Positions 44,074 to 56,269 of a DNA stretch of 64,000 nucleotides are shown here, piece by piece (position 1 is the stretch's first letter; each line of letters begins with the position of its first letter). Position numbers and translations under genes: made by a program. The stretch is from Amaurobius ferox (taxonomy: Eukaryota > Arthropoda > Arachnida > Araneae > Amaurobiidae). The DNA lies in the NCBI GenBank assembly GCA_951213105.1, contig OX578152.1, positions 99,529,068 through 99,593,067 of the forward strand, in the 5' to 3' direction. A model generated the notes under the pieces. That model worked only from the letters and a program-made list of their open reading frames with translations. It searched no databases and was not told the DNA's origin.

Positions 44074-45337
44074 AACACTTTACAACATAGTTGAAAAGTG
44101 TTTTTCATTCTGTCTGTCTGTCTGTCCGTTAGCACAATAACTGCCGTAAATATGTTTTTATCAAAATGAAATTTTAGTACGTTGGTCAGACGGTCTGTGG
44201 GACCTATGGGAATATAAATGAATGATATCACCCAATATACTCGTAGTTTTGAATTGAACCCGGGTTGAAAAAATTAAATACATTGAACCCTATGGGACCT
44301 AATTTTTCAAAAAATTTTTAAGCGGATTTAGAATTCGCAAGTTGCTTCGAAAGTTTAAGGAAATATTCAAATTAGTCCATGAAATATATAAAAAAAATTC
44401 AACAAAATATATTCAGTAGTTTTTTAAATAAACATTAAAATAATAATTACATCATTTAGATGAAGAGATCACGTGATCATTATATGAAGAGATCACGTGA
44501 CCCACCTCAAAATAAAATATGGACATCCACCTTGTGTCAAAATCGTGATTTTTAAAGTTGTTTTTAATTCATATTTAGTGTTGTATCCGCCCTAAAACCA
44601 CTTTATTTTTGCTTAAATTCAGTGCATCTACATCCTGAAACAACGCAATTACAATATAGTTCAGTTTAAATGATCATCCAACTTTGATTATTTCTACAAC
44701 GAAGCCTGCTTTTCACTTAAGGAGGATGTTAATATCAAAAGATGTAGAATGAGCTGTATAAGAATTGCTGCATTTCTTTAACGCAAAATTATTTAGCCCA
44801 TGAAATCTGCAATATAACTGATATGAATGAAACAATCATTGATTTTACAAAGAAGCAAACGATGTTTTGATGAAGTTTTGAGCATAGAGTTAAATTACTT
44901 GTACCTCCATGGTTTTAGGTTTTAAATAAAATTAATTATTATTGTATTGTGATGAATGAAATGCTGCATTTATTTAAAGAGCCAGCTGATTTATATTTCG
45001 ATGACGTCTTTTGAAAAAGTTCATTTGTTTTCGATGAAGTTTTCAAATATAATAAATTATTGTAGTATTATGATAATTTGAAAAATATTACTGAGGAATG
45101 TATCGCATTTTAGAGATGTTTAAACCAGGCAATTTATATTTCAATTCCGTCATTTGAATGAAGTTCATTTTTTTCGATGAAGTTTTACGTTTTCAAATAT
45201 AATACATTAATGTAATATTGTGATAATTTTAAAAATATTACCGAGGAATGTATCGCATTTTAGAGATGTTTAAATAAAATTGCATTGAAGTTGGAAAGTG
45301 TTTCATATTCAATGCTTTATGCATGATTGATCTTGTT
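44074..45337 (-). repeat. HPE repeat copy J
   Basis: A near full-length minus copy (AACACTTTACAACATAG to GATTGATCTTGTT). It has the short-ORF cassette with an extra codon, GATCACGTGACC palindromes at about 44466-44500 and the terminal hairpin. Confidence 0.87.
44713..44910 (-). CDS. spliced short ORF in HPE copy J (hypothetical)
   Basis: ATG 44910, exon 1 MEVQ, GTAATT donor, acceptor at 44820-44818. Exon 2 (44817-44713) is 105 bases, beginning LYCRFHGLNNFALKK and ending in Lys-TGA. Relative to copies D and E it has a 3-base insertion and many substitutions but no stop, which argues for coding constraint somewhere in the family's history. The TATA box is altered here (TTTAAATA). Confidence 0.33.
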
Positions 45338-45579
45338 TAAAATAAAGAGTTGTTTTCATGAGATACACTATTGTTTGTGAAAATTACAATTCCATGGAGC
45401 ATAAGATTAGAATATTCACATATCAGTAAATACGATCATGCAGTTTCAGAACAGAGTCCTCTGAACATTTTTGTTTTGAGCATATAGGTGTTTTGTTTTG
45501 AGCAACAGGTGGCTCAAATGAAGTGTAGCAGTATCTGAAGAGCTGATATTAAGTCGAAAGAATGTATCCTGTGCCTCAC

Positions 45580-46640
45580 TATAAGTCCCATCACCGAAGA
45601 AAGTCGCATTGTGAACAGCTGATGGACTTTGAGGAAAGAAGTTTTGTTAAGATGAGAGAAGCTGGATTTTCTTACACCGCGAAATTGCTTTTCGAACCAG
45701 ACGAAAGACCTGCATAGTGATGAAAACGTGGCATCAGTCAATAGATAAGAATCGAGAGCATAGGAAACAGGAACTGAACCGCAAAATTGCATGCCTGTAC
45801 GGGATGGCAGAGATCACTACAATGGAGCACTGTCAGTCACAACAATGGAGCACTGTTAGTCGAGCACTGACAGTCGCAACAATGCAGCACTGTCAGTCAC
45901 AACAATGCAGCACTGTCAGTCACAACAATGCAGCACTGTCAGTCACAACAATGAAGCACTGTCACAGGTCAGATTTTATCCTGTAGCACAGTTCGACGTT
46001 GTCTGCTTAACAGAACACTGGTTGTTCGCAGCCTATTGCTGCAAAATCCGTTGACCTTCAATCCCAAACGCATCAGGTTGCAACGGGATTCTCAAACGCA
46101 AACATGGGGTGTTCATAGGCAATGGGGCAAGATGATTTTTATGACTCACGATTCAACTTGCTGCACAGTGATAGTCACATACGTATTCGAAAGCATCGCA
46201 GTGAACGGCAACTTGAAGCGTCATATCGACCCAATGCTGCTAAATTTCGCGGTATGGCATGCCATTAGTTTTCACTCGACATCTCACCTAATACGAATTC
46301 AGGAAACTCTCAAGAGTCCGCGATACATCAGGTATTTCTTAGAGACAGAGGTGATACCTTTCCTTCAGAGTTTGTCCTGGCACTATATTCGTGTAGGATA
46401 ATGATGACCCTCTTGCGGCCCGGAATGTCCACAACCTCTTCCATGTACGGTAGATATCGCCTCTTCCCTGGCTTGCACGTTCGGCAGGCATGTCCCCAAT
46501 CGAATATGTGTGAGACATGGCAGCTAAGCAATAGATGCGTCAAGCTCCTTCGCCATCCACCACATGAACTCTGGATTAATAAAGAAGCAACCTGGCATCC
46601 CTATACCGTAAAGCATTCTGAAACCTTTGCTCATTTTTTC
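45580..46640 (+). pseudogene. Tc1-like transposase relic
   Basis: Translated fragments in several frames match the usual order of a Tc1-family transposase: a DNA-binding start (SHCEQLMDFEERSFVKMREA), a middle with AISFHSTSHLIRIQ and FLETEVIPFLQSL, and an end with FPGLHVR..CPQSN-type sequence where PARSPDMSPIE is expected. Many stops and shifts are present. The DDE residues cannot all be placed. A minisatellite has expanded inside it. It lies between HPE copy J and receptor gene 2. Confidence 0.65.
45820..45965 (+). repeat. 23 bp minisatellite
   Basis: Units of GCAGCACTGTCAGTCACAAC plus AAT begin at 45884, 45907 and 45930, with more diverged units (TGGAGCACTG) on both sides. Confidence 0.9.
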
Positions 46641-47190
46641 CAGCTATGTTGATAATTTTGGCAAACTGTCAGAAAAGCCGCAATTACAGGAGTTCATGAA
46701 AATTACAGCTTTATTTCTGAAATATTCAGCTATTTATCGTCAGTCGAAGCATTATTTTTGTATTTATACATATATTATCATAACTATCAGGAATCTTATT
46801 CCCCATTACGGACATCTGATTCCCCTGAAACTTTCAATGACATGCTTGCAAATGTTTTACAGTGTATAGGACGATATGAAGAACCTCTTCCATTCGATAC
46901 CATCCTGTACAGAAGCTGTTATTGGTCTTTGAAGTGGATCCTTATGATATTGAATTTTAAAGCGAAAATAAAATCATGTATTACTTTGAAAATGTAATCA
47001 GTTATTTACTGTAACATGAGTTATATGTGTGATAAATAGCATTTGAATGGCGTGATTATTTCTTGATGTTGCAATTTTCACCAACAGTAGTGTATTTTAA
47101 ACAGTAGTCTTTTTTTTTGTCATCAATGTCGTCGTACGACATTTTTGAAGAATTACGTTTAAGATTAATGTCACATCACAGATATTTTAC
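46641..47190. other. spacer downstream of receptor 2
   Basis: No gene seen. Short frames at 46627-46997 are not supported. Confidence 0.5.
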
Positions 47191-48435
47191 TCAATGCTGA
47201 TGCATTGTAACATCCTGGAAGACTTTTAACTTTCCAATAAATATTTCAATCCCAAAGACAAATGAAGATAACACGTACCCAGCTGCAAGAAGATAGAAAA
47301 TTCCCTCGAAATCTGAAAAAGATAGTTTTCTCTCAGAACGAGTATCCGTATATTCATTTGAGGAAAATAGTCTTTTATGCAAGGATTTGATAAATCCGTC
47401 ATCCTCAACAATCTTTCTATATAAACCAGAAGCCCAGATACGACTTATGACGTTGTCTAAGTGCCTTCTGCAACAGAAGTCTTTTCGAGTTGCAACCCCA
47501 ACCATAGAAATAACGAATGTATCTTCTGATATGAAATACCTCCCTTTCACGGGGATAAGCTGGCGAAATGATGCAACGAAGGCTGGATTCTCATAACTAG
47601 AATCTTGAAGTACCCCCTCAATATCAGAAGTTGCCTTATTTTTCACAAGATTTTGCCCAATGATGTTTGCACCAGAATCTTTCGATTCAAGTAAGGAATC
47701 CACAATGAAACTTCCTGGATCGGTAATGCATTGGTATTTCCCTTTAGAAACCATGGTGGATAACTCCTGAATTGTACGAACTCCGCTTAATGATGGAAAT
47801 GTCAAGAAAGATAACAGAAGAGCGGAGTAACAACAACTCAAAAAAGTCATGCCTACAATCCAAAAAATCACAAGAACATATTCACTTGCATTGTTGAAGC
47901 CCAGTTTCACTGACTGCCGTAGGAAGATACCATATGTAAAAAGTACTAGTTTCTGAAAATCCTGTTTCATCTGAAGCAATGCATAAAATACTAGAGGAAT
48001 GATGATAAGGCATGCTAAAAGTGCGATCCAGACATGGGTTGAAAATGGGTTGAGAAATGATGTAGGATGTGGCATGTATCTCGGCTTCCTTGTTGCAAAA
48101 GTCATGCCAACTATATTGTACGGATAGCTAAAAGGTGCTGCTTGATTCCTCTGATCTGTTACAGTTAATACACTAATAACAACGTCAGCTTCATTGCGTT
48201 GCATCATGCCCATCATGCCAGTCCAATTGCCATTTGACTGAAGTCGTCCATATTCTCTATCATCTGCCGATAGAAGCTCGTATGAAAAAGACAGAGCTCT
48301 TGCGAAAAGATCAATTAACTGCAAATCCATTGCTTCAAAATCCTTCATAAAACCAAAGTCTGACTTATTTATCGCATTAGATGCAGGTTTATCTTTTTCT
48401 TTCACAACAATTTTGAGAAATTTCGGGAAATTCAT
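47191..48435 (-). CDS. divergent ionotropic receptor 2, paralog of receptor 1
   Basis: 414 codons, uninterrupted, from ATG 48435 (MNFPKFLKI). Same layout as receptor 1: S1 with GNWTGMMGMMQRNEADVVIS and LTVTDQRNQAAPFSYPY (Arg kept), M1 (THVWIALLACLIIIPLVFYAL), pore/M2 (WIVGMTFLSCCYSALLLSFL), S2 with YQCITDPGSFIVDSLLESK and RKDFCCRRHLDNVISRIWASG, and M3 near the C-terminus. The two proteins are co-linear and clearly alike throughout. They are tandem duplicates, same strand, 12 kb apart. The frame is open upstream to a possible acceptor (CAG 48477-48475), so a short 5' exon may exist. Confidence 0.85.
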   Translation of the reverse strand: MNFPKFLKIVVKEKDKPASNAINKSDFGFMKDFEAMDLQLIDLFARALSFSYELLSADDREYGRLQSNGNWTGMMGMMQRNEADVVISVLTVTDQRNQAAPFSYPYNIVGMTFATRKPRYMPHPTSFLNPFSTHVWIALLACLIIIPLVFYALLQMKQDFQKLVLFTYGIFLRQSVKLGFNNASEYVLVIFWIVGMTFLSCCYSALLLSFLTFPSLSGVRTIQELSTMVSKGKYQCITDPGSFIVDSLLESKDSGANIIGQNLVKNKATSDIEGVLQDSSYENPAFVASFRQLIPVKGRYFISEDTFVISMVGVATRKDFCCRRHLDNVISRIWASGLYRKIVEDDGFIKSLHKRLFSSNEYTDTRSERKLSFSDFEGIFYLLAAGYVLSSFVFGIEIFIGKLKVFQDVTMHQH

Positions 48436-48474
48436 CGCTTTAGACAATTTTAAACACAATTGAAAAAACAAACC

Positions 48475-49887
48475 CTGTTTAAAACAAATACCCAGAGGAA
48501 GAGAGGAATTCCTTAATCTATCACAGATAACATGCAGTCTACATTCTAAACATGGTATGACAAAACAGAAGAACTAAGTTATAAAACCCTTACATAATGA
48601 AATATAGTTTTAAATCTAAAGAAGAATCTAAAGTTTTCAAAATAAGTTTCGAACAGGACTTCGATTTGAAAGATAATGTATCTAAGAAACTTACATACAA
48701 TCAGCCCTAAGTAAGAACCATTAACATCAACTTTATATTTTTCAAAAATGGCGTAGTTTGGGCTGACATTCGCATTTAGCTTATTTCAAGATCTAGCCAT
48801 AACTATCTAGCCGTAACAAATTTCTTTCAGTTTTTCACCTGAAACGTTCAAATGGAAATAATTTATAAGGAACATTTATATGACCATATTTCATGCGAAA
48901 TGTTTTCTTTACCTCTGCTCACATTCAATACATTGCATGATCGACATTGCAGATTACATGATCTTGTAGTTAAAATTCCAGATGATATCACGTGATCTTG
49001 TAGTCAAGCTTGCTGAAGAATTTTAACAAATTCCTATTTACCAGATGACACCATCTCCACTAATCCAATCTGTTTTTCGACAAGAATAACTTCGAATTTT
49101 TTTTGTGAGGCGGTGATGCAAATTCGTAAGCAGGAATTCGATAGCATTAGTTTATCCACGAGTATCCATGAATTAAGATCTTTAATCAATAATATCAACT
49201 CCAATAGCTTGCATTGCTTTTAAGATGTAGAAATATTTCACATGTTATATCAACATTCTAATAAAATTTAAATCCTCGGCTTTCCGAATTTTTACAAGAG
49301 TGAAAGTACTTCAGAATTCATTTAAATGAATTCAACAATGTGTAAGTCAGTGATCTATTAAGATACACGCATGCCATTTTCTCATCTACAAAGGATTTTC
49401 AAATGTTTTACACAAACGTATTAAAAAGGATACGACATAATTCTTTTTATAGGATGTTCTGATCAAGAACTTTTTAAAAACGCACTTTCTGCTGAAAAGC
49501 ATCTATTGTATTTCTTTAATAATAAAAGAATAAAAATATGCATAGTACGTACAAAAGCACTAAGTTCCACTGGTTAAACAAGTATGTTGAAGTAATTGCT
49601 CTCTTTTTTTTAAGACCATAAAACTCAATTTCACATGCACACATTGAGAAGCTTATTACCCTGCATTAGCCATTAAACAGTAACGAAAGCACGTAAAACA
49701 ACATTGAAGCAGATGGAATAATCATTGAAAATCGTTGAAAAACAAAATAAAGTAAAGACCAATGTAGACGAAATTTGATCCGTATTTTAGCATGTTTATA
49801 TCACCCATGAAGAAATTGGCCATGTTTACTCTAGTGATCTTTTGGTAAGCATGCATTTCTACACACATGTGTGGCATGTATTTCTAC
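48475..49887. other. upstream region of receptor 2
   Basis: AT-rich. It contains a few CACGTGATCTTGTAGT-type direct repeats at about 48955-49005. No exon or promoter can be assigned with confidence. Confidence 0.45.
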
Positions 49888-49901
49888 ACACATGTGTGGC
49901 A

Positions 49902-50187
49902 GGGCGCGGTAGCCCATTGGTTATCGCGCTGGAGTTGCACTCGGTAGGCCCGGGTTCGATTCCAGCTGCTGCCAAAACTGCCGCCGTGTTCACGCGGAGT
50001 ACGATCACGTTAAACATGTGGGTCCGTAAGTCCTTCCGAGAGGTTGGTGGTAGGGGAAGGAGGGTACGGTCCCTGTGGATGCCTCCCCCACTGGGTTCCG
50101 GTCTAAATTGGGTGGCACTTCCCGGCCGTCCAAACGGTTATCTTACATCTTTCTGGTAGGTCGGACGGTCTGGGTCTCAACAACAAC
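49902..50187 (+). mobile_element. full-length tRNA-derived SINE
   Basis: The tRNA-like head has an A box (TAGCCCATTGG) and B box (GGGTTCGATTCC). The shared body (GTCCTTCCGAGAGGTTGGTG ... CCCACTGGGTTCCGGTC) and a GTCTCAACAACAACAAC tail follow. It is flanked by ACACATGTGTGGCA at 49888-49901 and about 50189-50202. This copy defines the family. The long frame through it is not a gene. Confidence 0.92.
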
Positions 50188-50189
50188 AA

Positions 50190-52908
50190 CACATGTGTGG
50201 CAAACCAAGTTTTAATACACTGTGGAAGTTATGCATGTCTATTTATACGGCTCTGTTTTCATACACTCGTTACACGTGGATTGAGTAAATAGATTCCATG
50301 GTTACAGAATATTTTTAATATCAATTAGGAATAATTTGTTATTGGATGTTGAACGTGCGGCACACACGCATTTAAAAAAGTTCCCTCCTTCGTCTTCTAT
50401 ACTATCACGTGCGACTGTAAATGTGATGATGGTGAAATAATATAATAGGGGACTTCAAATTTTTAATAATTCTTATTAGAAGTATGTGAATTACAGAAAA
50501 AAAAATCTGATGTGGACAGCACATGACTTTCCTTATATAATGCCACGAACTTACTACTTTTACAGTCAAAAATTTATGTATGAGATCCACGGTACTGTAT
50601 TTTTATCGTTGCATTGTACATTTGGCGATTTTCCGGATGACAGCATGCAAAACTATTTCAAAGTATCCAATTAACTTATATTTCGCACAACTCTAAATAA
50701 ACAGTTATCAATATTGATAGCATCCTCAATAAGCGATATAGTCCATATATTAAAATATTTTAATAATTAATTCATCAGTTAGGTGTCATTTTCATTAATT
50801 TAGCGTCATTTTTACAATTTTGACGACACTTTTATCAATCTGAGGGCGAAATATCGCCAGATTGGCGATATTGTGCTAAAGTATTCGCAAAGTTCGCTAA
50901 ATACATCCCCAAGTGTTACAGACCAGCGGAGGGAATTTCTTATAGAATAGAAGCTATGCCCGTCATATGACGGAAATATCAGAATTTGTGAAACATTACT
51001 TCCCATTTGGCGTAACTTTTGCCAGTTTGACAACAATTAAAATAGTCGCCAAATTGGCGACGTCCCTCTAAATTTCTCGCCAAGCGTTACGGAGGGATGG
51101 ACGGAGAAATGGGTTCTTCTTATAATCTATTCTTATGTTCTTTCGAAGATATTGAACCTTCATCAACTAGTCGTCATTTTCATTGATTCTGCGCCATTTT
51201 CATCAATTTGGCGACATTTTCGTTAATTTGGCAACATTTAAAAAGTCGCTAAGTTGGCGATATTCCGCTAAATTCTCGCCAAGCGTTATGGACGGAGAAA
51301 TAAGTTATTCTTAAAGCAGATAAATAAATATTGGAGTCCAAATACAAAAGTATTACCCAAAGTATCTTTTCTCATGAATGGAACAATCAAGACCCCCGAA
51401 AATGATATCACCAAATTTATCGCATGATATTACTTATGAAAAGTAAATATCTTCCATAATAGTTAATATTTTTTTTTTATTTTATATGATTTTTTGATAA
51501 AATTTTTTTTTAATGTGTATTATTTCGAGAATGGTTTCTGCTAGCATTCTAAAATTTTTGTCCATCGTTTTCTAATCTAAAATTACATAAGAAATGACTA
51601 TTTAAGTAACTTTTTTTAAGGTTTTGAATTTTTGATAAATTTTTCAAAATTTCACTCGAAATTTTAAGGGGGGGGGGGTCTGAACATTCGATTAAATATA
51701 AGAACAATAGGCTTCCAGTATTCACGGATTGCAATTTTTGTACCAAATTTCGTTCAAATCGCTCCATTCTTTCGTGAGATATCGTCTCCACAGACTCACA
51801 GGCACGCACTCACACACAGACATCATCTCAAAAATATTTCATTCGTGTTCCGGATGCTTGAAACGTGCTCTCCCGTCGAAAACTTCAATTCGAATTTTCG
51901 ATCCCGTCGCAATACTATACATTATACGTGTATAAGGAAAGTGGAAATGACTTTCCTTACAGAATCAAATTAATGTTCTCTTTCTTTCTTTCGTAATTCA
52001 CTAAATTGGGTTTTATAGCACAAAACATCAATGATAATTATTTAAAATTACACTGCATTTGCAATTTCATTTCAATTTTCGTTTTCATTTGGCGACTAGA
52101 CATATTTTCAAAGGTGACGTGGCAGAAACACGAAAAACTAAAATATCTCAACAACGGTTAGTCCAAGAGTTATGGGATTGATTTTACTCTTTTCGTAAAA
52201 AACTACATATAAAACAACCATTTAATTGACGGCGGCACATAGTTTGAAAGACGGCGTGGCAAAAATGCGACAAAACTAAAATATCTCAAGAACTTTTAGT
52301 CCTAGAATTAAGGAGTTGGTCTTATTATTTTCATCGTCATAAATTACATATAAATCAAGAATTTAAGTCATACATTTGAGCACACGTAGTCCTTTATTAC
52401 AGATTTTGGCAATTTTTAGAGGCCATTTTGCAAAAAAAAAAAATAAGAAGGTTCTCTTTTTTTTCGAATCATACCAAAATCTATTCAGTACAAAATTGAT
52501 CTGCCAAATTTTATGAAATTGGGTCAATTAGTTTCTCTGCTAGAGTAGATACATATATTGAACACACATACACACATGTAGGCGTCACGCAAAAAGTAAT
52601 ATTTTCGAGTTCTGGAATGCTCGAAACGTGTAGATCTGTCGAAGACTCGAGTGGTGATTTTCGACACGATTTCAATACTTTCCATATACATTACCATGTA
52701 TTGTAGGGAGAGTAAAAATCTGATGTGAGCAGCACATGAGTTTACCTACAGACTCACGTTCATTTTCTCTTTATTTCATTAATGTTTCATTAAATTGAGT
52801 TTAATTTCACTAAATAGCATACATAGTTATTTGAAATTGCCAATAAACTCATATATTGTGTTTAGCCAATAAACTCATATATTGTGTTTAGCCTATAAAC
52901 TCCTTTAA
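50190..52908 (-). repeat. TGE repeat copies, reversed and scattered
   Basis: The inverse of the TGE body runs 51945-51000 (GACGGGATCGAAAATTCG down to the CGCCAA series), and AAATCTGATGTGGACAGCAC at 50502 is its end. Further scraps lie at 52540-52745 (ATCTGATGTGAGCAGCACATG). Poly-G 51667-51677 interrupts the body. A 30 bp unit (CCAATAAACTCATATATTGTG) is tandemly repeated at 52840-52895. No genes. Confidence 0.65.
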
Positions 52909-53681
52909 GGGTGAGCGTCAGTAAATTTTCTGCCGTATCCGCTCTTTGTTAACTTTCGCGGTACACATATTTCGCCGAAATTCTGCTCAAACAGTTGCGA
53001 AATATTTTCTTATAGATAAAATGCTATGCTTAGATTATATTAAAACTAAATTTAATACCCAACAAAACATAGAATATATGTTTTATTTTAATTTAAAATA
53101 TTTTTGTGCTGCCATCTGTTGTCGTAATTAATTCATACCGATTATTTTTATTTTTTAATGAGTATTTTTAAATATATATTCCTTCCAATACAGTGTTAAA
53201 TACAACAACAGATCATATATAATAATGCCACAATCACGGAAAGGTAATTTATCATTCTATAAATTTGATAAGGGATCTGAATGTACATCACTGAGGACTG
53301 CAGATTTGTCTTCGAGTTCCTTTGTCTTCAAGTCCAAGTTCAATTACGTTTCCGTGATTATGGCATTATATATGATCTGTTGTTGTATTTAATAGCGTAT
53401 TAGAAGGAATAGACATTTAAAAATGTTTATTAAAAAATAAAAATAGTCGGTATGAATTAAATTACGACAACAAATGGCAGCACCAAAATTATTTTGGATT
53501 GAAATAAAAAATATTTTCTATGTTTTATTGGGTATTAAATTTAGTTTTAATATAATCTAAGCATTGCATTTTATCTTTCAGAAAATATTTCGCAACTGTT
53601 TAGAGCAGAATTTCGGCGAAAATGTGTGCCGCGAAAGTTAACAAAGCGCGGATAGGGCAGAAGATTTACTGACGCTCACCC
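52909..53681. mobile_element. foldback element with ~335 bp arms
   Basis: GGGTGAGCGTCAGTAAATTT at 52909 is mirrored by AAATCTTCTGCC-type sequence ending GACGCTCACCC at 53681. The arms (52909-53245 and 53340-53681) are closely similar along their length, around a ~95-base loop. TTAA precedes the left end but not exactly the right end, so superfamily is unclear. No coding. Confidence 0.85.
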
Positions 53682-54716
53682 GATTGTTAAATCAGAATAA
53701 GAGTAGAACGGATATATTCTAATACGATTTTAATGTTTTCAATTAGTATATACAAACAGGATCAGGATGTTTTATTCTCCAGATCTGCAAATTCAGATCT
53801 ACGAATTCGACTGGATATCGCTAACTTGGCAACTTTTCTTTAACATTGCCAAATTGACGGAAATATCGCCAAATTGATAAGAACGACGTTAATTGAATGA
53901 AATTAATTTTGATTTGTTAGAAGAGAATACTGAAATGATGTTTCGGTAGCATTTGTTTGTCAGTTCAACCGTCCTACTTAATAACACATTTAGCGAATTT
54001 TTAAAATGTCGCCAAATTGATAAAAATGTTTGTAAATCCATGAAAATATCTTGAAATTGAGAAAATTGCGCTAAATCAATGAAATTGTGTTTTGGTAGGG
54101 GATAGTACTGTGATGTTTCGTCAATTTGTTGTCATGTGGGACTGTCAGTTCTACAGTCCCACTTAACGGTAAATTTGGCGATTTTTTAAATGTCGCTAAA
54201 TTGACGAAAATGTCATCAAGTTGATAAAATGATGCTAAATTCATCAAAATGACACCGAATCGATGAACATTCAATATTTTGCATAATTAAGTACGATTTT
54301 CTAGAAAATCTCTGCCGTTTTGTGGGAATTAAAAAATATTTTTTCTACATTTGTTTACAAACTGGATCAGAATGCTTCATTCTTCAGATCTTTCTGTGAA
54401 AATAATTTTGTTTATCGAACCCAGAGATTCTTTTACATTTTCTAGAAGAATTAAATTAAATATTTTAATAGAATATTTTCAATAACGAAGTCATTTAGAA
54501 TAGTACAGGAATTTGCACATGATTGTGAATTTGATGCTCCTTTATATTATATGTTCCGTACGAAGAACTGCTATGTGGTACGGGTAATTTTCTACTAAAT
54601 GCTCGAATATATTCTAATCTACGAGAATGTAAATAGTAGGGGTGTATCTTCCCATACAATTTTTTCCTTTTCATTTTGACATATATGAGGGTCACACTGA
54701 AATTTTTGAGATGCAG

Positions 54717-55646
54717 CTAAGTGGTACAAGTTAAACTTACCAAGTCGTATGGGGTGTTCAAAGTACTTCCTTCCAACATCAATGCACTTTTGTAGGCGAA
54801 TTCTCCAAAGTTTAAATGCGTCAAACCATCCATTTCTTGGAATCGATGAAAAATATGCTTTGATAGCCTCATCAACCTCATCTTGGAAATGAAAACGACG
54901 CCTACGTAATTTTTTTTAAGATTAAAAAATATCCAAAAGTCATACATTGCAAGATCAGGAAAATAGGGTGGACGTTCTATCACTTTGACGTTCTTTTGTT
55001 TAAGAAATTCGACTGTCATTCTTGCTGAATGAGAAGATGCATTGTTATGGTGAAGAATGAGTCCCCTAACATTCACTTCCTGAAGAATTTCTGAAAAAAA
55101 AACCTTAGTAGTGTATTAGTTAGCTGCAACTGCTTTCTGTCCCTCTAGCTTTATGGCTTTGACCGGGCTTGTACTTCTGAAGAACACGGCATACGTTACT
55201 TTTTTCGTTGTTCGTTGTCTTTTCACCATTGTTGGTTTGGGATCATCTTCAAAGACCTATACTTTACTTTCTAGACGTTGGAACGTCAAAAAACAGTATG
55301 TACATTTCATCACCAGTTATGATTTTAGAAATAATGCGGTGTCTACCATCATTAAGTAATTTTAGGGTTTCTTTATACTGATTCTGACACTCTCTCCTTT
55401 TTGGTGTTCGGTTAAATTAAGCGAGACCCAACGACAAACTAATTTTGTCATATGCAGTTCTTCATGAATAATTTTATGTATAGCTGCGGATCCAATGTTA
55501 CGTTCCTTCTGTATCATTTGGTAGGTACAGCGATTATCATTGATTAACATTTTTCGAATGGCCGACACATTTTCTGGGACTACAGCTGACAAAGGTTTTC
55601 CTGTGTGTTCTTCATCGAGAAGAGAATTCCAACCTCTTCTAAACAC
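54717..55646 (-). pseudogene. mariner transposase, broken
   Basis: The N-terminal frame (55646-55362) carries a helix-turn-helix region and the VSLNLTEHQKGESV linker (WVP-L-T linker in the family). The middle shows an ITGDE motif (first catalytic Asp) near 55295 but then a stop. The C-terminal frame (55076-54717) has ILHHNNASSHSA, where the second catalytic Asp is replaced by Asn, and PPYFPDLAMYDFW, which holds the third Asp. Stops, shifts and the lost Asp mean no activity. Confidence 0.85.
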
Positions 55647-55697
55647 TGTAAACCATCAGAATACAGTGGCATGAGATGGAGCATCATTTCAATATGC

Positions 55698-56269
55698 CAG
55701 TGGTTCCCAAACTTCCCGGTCCGCGGACCCCCTCAGAGAAAAAAAAAATTTCGCGGACCCCTTAAAACTATATTGCAAGGGCGTATATCTATTGGATATG
55801 TACAACAAGCATAATTTAGTGTGAACAGTGAGGGAGAGGCGAGATGTGTTCGCTACGCCCCCCTCTATTCAAAGCTGACGTCATCCGGTCTCTAGTAGTA
55901 TTAATGCTCGAAGTTACAAGTGCTTTGGTGTCCGAGCTACATCAGAGTATCGTCACCGTTAATCATGGCAATGTGCCAAAACGAAACCTACTCCCAAACA
56001 ATTTAATTCTGTTTGAAGATATAACCTATCAGTTTGAAATTAATTTCATGAATGTATTTAATTCAAAGTTATTTAGAAAAAAAGTTCATTATTATTTTAT
56101 TTAAAAAAATAAAATGAAAAAAAGAGTGGAGAAAAATAATGAATTTTATTTTTTTAAAGCTAACTATTTATTAGTTAAATATTGCGTGTTGTTCGCGGAC
56201 CCCCTAAAATCTCGTCGCGAACCCCCAGGGGTCCGGGGACCCCAGTTTGGGAACCACTGCAATATGCTA
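55698..56269. mobile_element. non-autonomous hAT element
   Basis: Ends CAGTGGTTCCCAAAC and GTTTGGGAACCACTG, with a perfect 8 bp target duplication CAATATGC (55690-55697, 56270-56277). Subterminal GCGGACCCC repeats are on both sides. The inner frames (55844-56104) are not recognisable, so it is probably a deletion derivative. Confidence 0.93.

Noticed and set aside
49842..50159. 105-codon frame and its relatives at 29781 and 60037
   Set aside because: They read through the SINE body; the shared peptide (SFREVGGRGRR...) is SINE sequence, not a gene family.
55844..56104. 86-codon frame in the hAT element as a transposase piece
   Set aside because: No hAT catalytic or dimerisation motif can be seen; the element is only 572 bp.
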